A stretch of DNA of 64,000 nt. Source: Xylanibacter rodentium (GTDB taxonomy: Bacteria; Bacteroidota; Bacteroidia; Bacteroidales; Bacteroidaceae). Positions 59,928 to 64,000 of the stretch are shown here, piece by piece; the first letter of the stretch is position 1; each line of letters starts with the position of its first letter. The translations under genes and the position numbers were made by a program. Where the stretch lies: contig NZ_JABKKE010000014.1 of NCBI RefSeq assembly GCF_013166575.1, forward strand, positions 36,374 to 100,373. The letters run 5' to 3'. Under the pieces are notes generated by a model. That model worked only from the letters and a program-made list of their open reading frames with translations, was not told where the DNA came from and did no database searches.

Positions 59928-60995
59928 TTATGCGTTTTTTCTGTATCCAAGGTTTCTCAGCACTTCGGCCGCTTCGCGTGCGCATATAGTGTCGTTGTAG
60001 CGTGTCTCCGCTATCTCGCGTGCCCTGCGGCCCATACGTGCGGCCTCGTCGGGATGTTCCATGATGTAAGCAATGGCTTGTCGCCATCCCTCGACATCGT
60101 AGTAGGGCACCGATATGCCGCATCCTTCCTTGTCTACGTCTATGGGAAACTGTGGGTTGCGGCTGCATATTACCGGCAGACCGAGCCCGAGAGCCTCGAC
60201 AATGGTGGTAAGTCCGACGGTATATTTGGTCTCTTTGCAGCAAATCACAACGCAGGATGCACGGTTGACTTTCTGACTTAGCTCGTACGGTATCATCCCC
60301 GAAACGAAGTTTACCTGTATATTGTCTTTCACATCCAGTCTGTCGAACAGACGGCGGTAGCTTATATCGTTGCTTTCGGGCAGATAGATTGCCAGCGGTG
60401 CCCCGGTGTCGTTGAAAGCCTTGACCAGTGTCGGCATGTCGCGGCGCTCCTTGCCTGTGGATATGAATCCGTAGTGTCTGCCGGCGGGATGTTCCCGTTG
60501 CAAGCGTTTGAAGAAGTCGATATCCGGGCCCCAATGGCCGAGATGCATTCGCTCCGGACGGGCATTGGGACTGGCGAGTGAGTCACCGATGAGTTTTTCC
60601 GAGAAGAAGAACATGTGGTCTATGCCGCGGTAGAACAGACGGGAGACCGATCTGCGCAGCCTGTTGGCGGCCGTAACCATGGGCTGATGGTGCCATATAA
60701 CGATGGGGCGGCGGAAAAGTCCGATAGCCCGCAGGAATATGATAATCTCTATACCACGATAATGGGTGGCGTAAATAGCGTCAAAATGTTCGCGGCATGT
60801 CAGAATCTGCCACGTGTTATATAGTATCAGACGCCAGCGCGAAAGCAACAGCGGGCGGTAACGGTGAAAAACGACATCAATGCCGTGGTCGCCCAACTGC
60901 GTGGCTCCGTAAAGGTAATGGCCGGGAAAGCGTCCCTCGCCCCACTCGCGCATGATGCGCTGTATGTCCTGAGTGTGATAGAAATAGACCTTCAT
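59928..60995 (-). CDS. Glycosyltransferase family 4
   Basis: The protein (355 aa, MKVYFYHTQDIQRIMREW) is GT-B: acceptor domain with IVIWHHQPM, and donor domain with HYGFISTGKERRDMPTLVKAF, and CCKETKYTVGLTTIVEALGLGLPVI containing the E-x7-E motif. It resembles plant-cell or capsule biosynthesis transferases. It ends 11 nt before cobQ on the same strand, but there is no known functional link. Its ATG lies 5 nt after the promoter box at 61000-61008, which suggests a leaderless transcript. Confidence 0.85.
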   Translation of the reverse strand: MKVYFYHTQDIQRIMREWGEGRFPGHYLYGATQLGDHGIDVVFHRYRPLLLSRWRLILYNTWQILTCREHFDAIYATHYRGIEIIIFLRAIGLFRRPIVIWHHQPMVTAANRLRRSVSRLFYRGIDHMFFFSEKLIGDSLASPNARPERMHLGHWGPDIDFFKRLQREHPAGRHYGFISTGKERRDMPTLVKAFNDTGAPLAIYLPESNDISYRRLFDRLDVKDNIQVNFVSGMIPYELSQKVNRASCVVICCKETKYTVGLTTIVEALGLGLPVICSRNPQFPIDVDKEGCGISVPYYDVEGWRQAIAYIMEHPDEAARMGRRAREIAETRYNDTICAREAAEVLRNLGYRKNA

Positions 60996-60999
60996 GAGT

Positions 61000-61008
61000 G
61001 CAAAGATA
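61000..61008 (-). promoter_or_regulatory. -7 box immediately upstream of the GT4/cobQ operon
   Basis: TATCTTTGC on the minus strand, four bases from the ATG at 60993-60995. No cobalamin riboswitch is recognisable upstream, although the unit carries cobalamin genes. Confidence 0.65.
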
Positions 61009-61106
61009 AATATAAATTCCAAGAATCATACACCGGCAGGATAAAGATTTAAGTTTTTCTTTATAGGAAATTTACATATTTGCAATCTTCTGCAAACTTA
61101 GAGTTT

Positions 61107-61447
61107 GGACAGAACGCGCCCCAACGGGGCAACGAGCACATAGCCCGGGGCAGAGCGTAGCGGCACCCCGGGAATAATACGATTCATACATTCGTCCTGA
61201 AAGGGCAAAAGCGTTAATTATCAAATACTTACATTTTTTACATTCCATATATTTTTTATGCTTTTGCCCTTTCAGAGCGCGGGAATTGGCGATGTTTGAT
61301 TCCCGGGGTGCCGCTACGCTCTGCCCCGGGCTGTGTGCTCGTTGCCCCGTTGGGGCGTATCCATTAATTTCTGTCCAATCATCCCATAAATGCGGTATCA
61401 TAAGTTGGTCAACAGATTATACGCATTAATTCTGTTGACTTACTTAT
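61107..61447. mobile_element. MITE-like element, long form (copy 4)
   Basis: The interior has the full mirror order of copies 2 and 3. The left terminal repeat is not recognisable; on the right, TAAGTTGGTCAACAG (61401-61415) and CTGTTGACTTACTTA (61432-61446) form a small inverted pair of family ends around 16 bp. Confidence 0.75.
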
Positions 61448-61458
61448 AAACGGATAAC

Positions 61459-61740
61459 TCATAGTCCGAAGTATTTTACTTTGCGTTTCCATATGAAAAA
61501 GCGGATACGCTTCATACAATCGATAAATATTCCCAAAGTCGGTATGATACTGTAAAGTATGGGATACTTGTTTTTTATTCTTCGCATGATTTCCTTAAAT
61601 CGCTTTAACTCGAAATCCGGGTTGTAGAGATTCGTGTCTTCATGTAAATGGCATTCATTGGGAATACAATGCAGTAGAAGTTGCTCCCATTCTGCTGCTA
61701 TAGTATCTGGCATAAAGAGCTTCTCAATATCCTTATGCAC
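61459..61740 (-). pseudogene. C-terminal part of the broken glycosyltransferase
   Basis: This frame (93 codons, GTG at 61740) continues the glycosyltransferase 61733-62791 if the tract of eight C (plus strand 61746-61753) had seven. The joined reading at the junction is AEKIGGENVHKDIEKLFMPD, and the following MPDTIAAEWEQLLLHCIPNE is a plausible GT-B C-terminal helix. It has no promoter or good start of its own, so it is unlikely to be made as a separate protein unless slippage occurs. Confidence 0.75.
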
Positions 61741-62791
61741 ATTTTCCCCCCCCTATTTTTTCGGCAAGTAACTCACTGATTATACAGCCGGCAAGTTCTC
61801 TTGAATTGTCATATAGAATTCCATTATATACTGTGTCAAGATATCCGGCGCAACGTTTTGATACTATTCTTGCACCCATCATTTGCATCTCTACAGCACA
61901 GATGCAGAATGTTTCTGTACGTCCTGAGGGATTGGGAACACCGACTTTCATTTCGGCAAGAACATCGTATTTCTCTTTTCCAAGCACTCCTAACAGATGC
62001 ACTCCCTCGGATAACTTGTTGTCTTCTGTTATATATTTGGAAAACATTTGTTCGTAGTCCTTCTCCGCAAGTCCAAGAGCGCCGAGTCCAGATGTGTCTT
62101 TGTTTCTTGAATAGAGATTGCCGTTGCCGATGACAAACAGTTCTGCGTCAGGAACGGCTTTCTTTACTTCCGGCCATGCTTTTGCAAGTAAATGTAAACC
62201 TTTTGACGGAATGACAGCTCCCATGTATACAACAGTATGTTTTCTGATTTTTTTCTTTTTAGACAGATAATAATCAGGAATATCCACACAATTATATATA
62301 TAGTCGGATTTCAGAAAAGCGCGATGGTCTCTATATAAATCCATCTGTTCACGACCTACGGCGATAAGACGCGTGACATTCTGGCAACGGGCATATGCCG
62401 TCAGTTCTCTGCTTGTCAGGAAATTATGACACCATACAATCATTTTTGTGGTGTGGGCGCCAAACATCACATCCCTTTTGTCGTGCATCATTGATGAGGA
62501 AAATTTTACCACAAGGAAATCCGTCCCATTTTCGTCGCAGCGTTTCCATGCTTCTGTCCAGTCTGCCACCTGCTCGTTGTGTAGCTCGGATGGAAAAATT
62601 TCTTTGTGTGTAGTATAGAAGACAACATCAAGCCCATTGTCTCTTATTGACAAAAGCCATGGTATGAAATGGAACATGAATGCAGTACCGCTCAAACCTG
62701 AATTCCCATTTTTGATATTGCTGAAATCCAATCCGGAGTGCCTGTTGTTTTCAAAGAAAAAAGCAACCCTTGTCGTTTTAATATTTTTCAT
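61733..62791 (-). CDS. Glycosyltransferase family 4, frameshifted at an 8-G tract
   Basis: The 352 aa product has an N-terminal domain starting KNIKTTRVAFFFENNRHSG, WCHNFLTSRELTAYARC, the phosphate-binding VVYMGAVIPSKGLHLLAKAW and the donor-domain VGVPNPSGRTETFCICAVEMQMMGA with the E-x7-E-like motif. It stops right after EKIGGGKCA because of eight G in a row on the coding strand. With seven G it would run on for 91 more codons (to 61459), giving about 443 aa, the usual length. Either the locus switches by slippage, or the gene is broken, or the tract was misread in assembly. Promoter TTG-N18-TATATTTG at 62813-62841. Confidence 0.85.
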   Translation of the reverse strand: MKNIKTTRVAFFFENNRHSGLDFSNIKNGNSGLSGTAFMFHFIPWLLSIRDNGLDVVFYTTHKEIFPSELHNEQVADWTEAWKRCDENGTDFLVVKFSSSMMHDKRDVMFGAHTTKMIVWCHNFLTSRELTAYARCQNVTRLIAVGREQMDLYRDHRAFLKSDYIYNCVDIPDYYLSKKKKIRKHTVVYMGAVIPSKGLHLLAKAWPEVKKAVPDAELFVIGNGNLYSRNKDTSGLGALGLAEKDYEQMFSKYITEDNKLSEGVHLLGVLGKEKYDVLAEMKVGVPNPSGRTETFCICAVEMQMMGARIVSKRCAGYLDTVYNGILYDNSRELAGCIISELLAEKIGGGKCA

Positions 62792-62812
62792 ATCTGTATC
62801 CGTTTATGACAA

Positions 62813-62841
62813 CAAATATAAATATAATTTATCGTATTCAA
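62813..62841 (-). promoter_or_regulatory. Promoter of the frameshifted glycosyltransferase
   Basis: Minus-strand TTG (62839-62841), 18 nt spacer, TATATTTG (62813-62820). The leader to 62791 is about 15 nt. Confidence 0.6.
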
Positions 62842-62861
62842 TTTGTTTAAGATATAATATA

Positions 62862-63355
62862 TAAGTTAGTTAACAAAATTAAACAATATCATCCTCCTGA
62901 CAAAATGCGATTCAACGGGTAAGGCGTCCAAAACTTGTCGTTTATGTTTGAAATCATAGTCAAAAATATATTAAGTCAGTCACAGTATTAAACTAGAACG
63001 CGCCCCAACGGGGAACGAGCACATAGCCCGGGGCAGAGCGAAGCGGCACCCCGGGGATAATACGATTCACACATTCGCCCTAAAAGGGCAAAAGCGTTAA
63101 TTATCAAATACTTACATTTTTTACATTCCATATATTTTTATGCTTTTGCCCTTTCAGGGCGCGGGAATTGGCGATGTTTGATTCCCGGGGTGCCGCTTCG
63201 CTCTGCCCCGGGCTATGTGCTCGTTACCCCGTTGGGGCGTATCCATCCAGAGTGCATCCATCATCCAGAGTGCATCCATCCTAATATCCGGACGATAATG
63301 TATGGTACAGCAAAGTTACGTATTACAATGTAGTTTAATTTTGTTGATCAACTTG
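62862..63355. mobile_element. MITE-like element, long form with extra left segment (copy 5)
   Basis: The ends TAAGTTAGTTAACAAAATTA (62862) and TTGTTGATCAACTTG (to 63355) are the family termini. The core with the mirror-order repeats is at 62994-63245. The left side has about 130 bp of extra sequence, including a second end-like sequence TAAGTCAGTCACAGTATTAA (near 62972). The pattern suggests an element inserted next to or into another. Confidence 0.75.
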
Positions 63356-63443
63356 TATTATTTATAATTTTGTCACATCAAGATTTGAACTCTTGACGGA
63401 ATGAAAAAGCCATAGAGGGCATTTGATATGTAATGCTTAGAAT

Positions 63444-63777
63444 AATTTTTACTTTAACATATGTTAAGCGATATCCGTATCGCGATTTCCGCACTGTGGC
63501 CCGAAAATCTCGATTTTTGCTTCAAACGGGAAGCGCTGACTGTCAGCGTGTTACGATAATGTGGCTTTGTCAAGAAAGCAGAGAGACCCTTATTGCCTTG
63601 CAACGGGGCCGTTATTGCATTGCGACGGAGGCCTTATTGCGATGCGAAACGGCCGTTACGGGAGTGCCGGGAGGCCCTTACGGCAAGAAAACAGGGTGAA
63701 AAACGTGTGTCAAGAAAGCAGAGAGGGCCTTACGGCTTTTCTGGTTTGAGAAAAATAAAATGCGTTTTTTTCAGAAT
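63444..63777 (+). repeat. 334 bp dispersed repeat, copy 2
   Basis: It aligns end to end with 33054-33387 at the same length and with TTTAACATATGTTAAGCG, GGGAAGCGCTGACTGTCAGC, GGGAGGCCCTTACGGC and CGTTTTTTTCAGAAT conserved. Here the CGCTGACTGTCAGCG palindrome is perfect. Confidence 0.85.
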
Positions 63778-64000
63778 TATCATAACATTAAGTCTCTGGG
63801 AAAGGGAATAGAAGGGGCTGTGTCAAAATCCGGTCCATTTTGCTTGTAGGGACTTTACCTTTGCATATGAAATTAAAAATCATAAAAAAGTAGTAAAAAG
63901 AAAGGCTCATCCGACATTTCGAGTGATAAAGTCAATAAAAAAAATAAAAGAAAACTGCCGAAGTTTTTGTATATTTGAATAACCACAAACAAATATATAA
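63778..64000. other. Right window edge: IS-end-like sequence and promoter boxes
   Basis: GGGGCTGTGTCAAAAT at 63814-63829 resembles insertion-sequence ends; the similar GAGGCTGTGCCAAAAT is at 5103-5118. -7 boxes TACCTTTGC (63856-63864) and TATATTTG (63970-63977) point rightwards, presumably to a gene beyond the window. No gene is inside. Confidence 0.45.

Noticed and set aside
59917..60534. Long N-terminal extension of cobQ
   Set aside because: It is the antisense-frame shadow of the glycosyltransferase gene; cobQ starts with MKHGPLHPVMFTG at 59916.
61072..61401. 109-codon minus frame in the MITE-like element
   Set aside because: Same reason as the frame at 53839.

Overview
The window looks like a chromosome segment from a member of the Bacteroidales, most likely Prevotellaceae (inference). 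The support is as follows. Promoters repeatedly fit the Bacteroidetes pattern TTG/TTTG, about 20 nt, then TAnnTTTGC. Several lipoproteins have an acidic stretch just after the lipobox cysteine. There are TonB-C domain proteins, a UbiA/HAD pair and Rpn-type PD-(D/E)XK genes typical of gut Bacteroidales. Almost all identifiable genes are chromosomal housekeeping genes; no intact insertion sequence, prophage, rRNA operon or CRISPR array is visible.

Layout. 1-5 kb: tRNA-Leu, mutS and an Rpn-type nuclease gene. 5.3-8.6 kb: a minus-strand run of five exported proteins (two lipoproteins, one with six CxxC motifs; a TPR/zinc-finger protein; a TapB-like protein; a beta-barrel). 9.2-15.6 kb: sirtuin, acetyltransferase, ThiF/MoeB-like enzyme, a response regulator, a xylose-type transporter, a probable structured ncRNA, guanine deaminase and a DUF3237 protein. 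15.7-22.1 kb: rfbD-rfbB-rfbC, a hydrolase and two glycosyltransferases. 22.4-32.6 kb: argS, RNase H, a broken Fic gene, ribD, prmC, recX, comF, pyrE, argH and small partners. 33.7-37.1 kb: three TonB-C-like exported proteins. 37.3-45.7 kb: two tRNAs, a TPR lipoprotein, a thioredoxin-fold lipoprotein, comM-like ATPase, methyltransferase/VanW/HAD genes and a second Rpn gene. 45.8-52.5 kb: a probable minus-strand operon (yicC, gmk, nadD, phosphoethanolamine transferase, acyltransferase, UbiA, HAD). 52.6-62.8 kb: glycosyltransferases, metG and a partial cobalamin operon (cobQ, cobD, cbiB).

The most distinctive content is between the genes. At least six repeat families are present: (i) a MITE-like element of about 200-490 bp with TAAGTTnGTCAACA ends (five copies plus solo ends); (ii) a 73-85 bp hairpin repeat (five copies) whose stem varies in a compensatory way; (iii) a 334 bp repeat (two copies); (iv) long inverted repeats with arms up to 40 bp placed at operon junctions; (v) a 70-85 bp inverted pair flanking the hydrolase gene; (vi) an inverted pair flanking a lipoprotein gene. 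Other notable items are an isolated ncRNA-like unit with its own promoter and terminator (13771-14059), a glycosyltransferase interrupted at an 8-G tract, and a 30 bp in-frame tandem duplication in an Rpn gene.

All functional names are from reading motifs and family resemblance by eye; no search was run.
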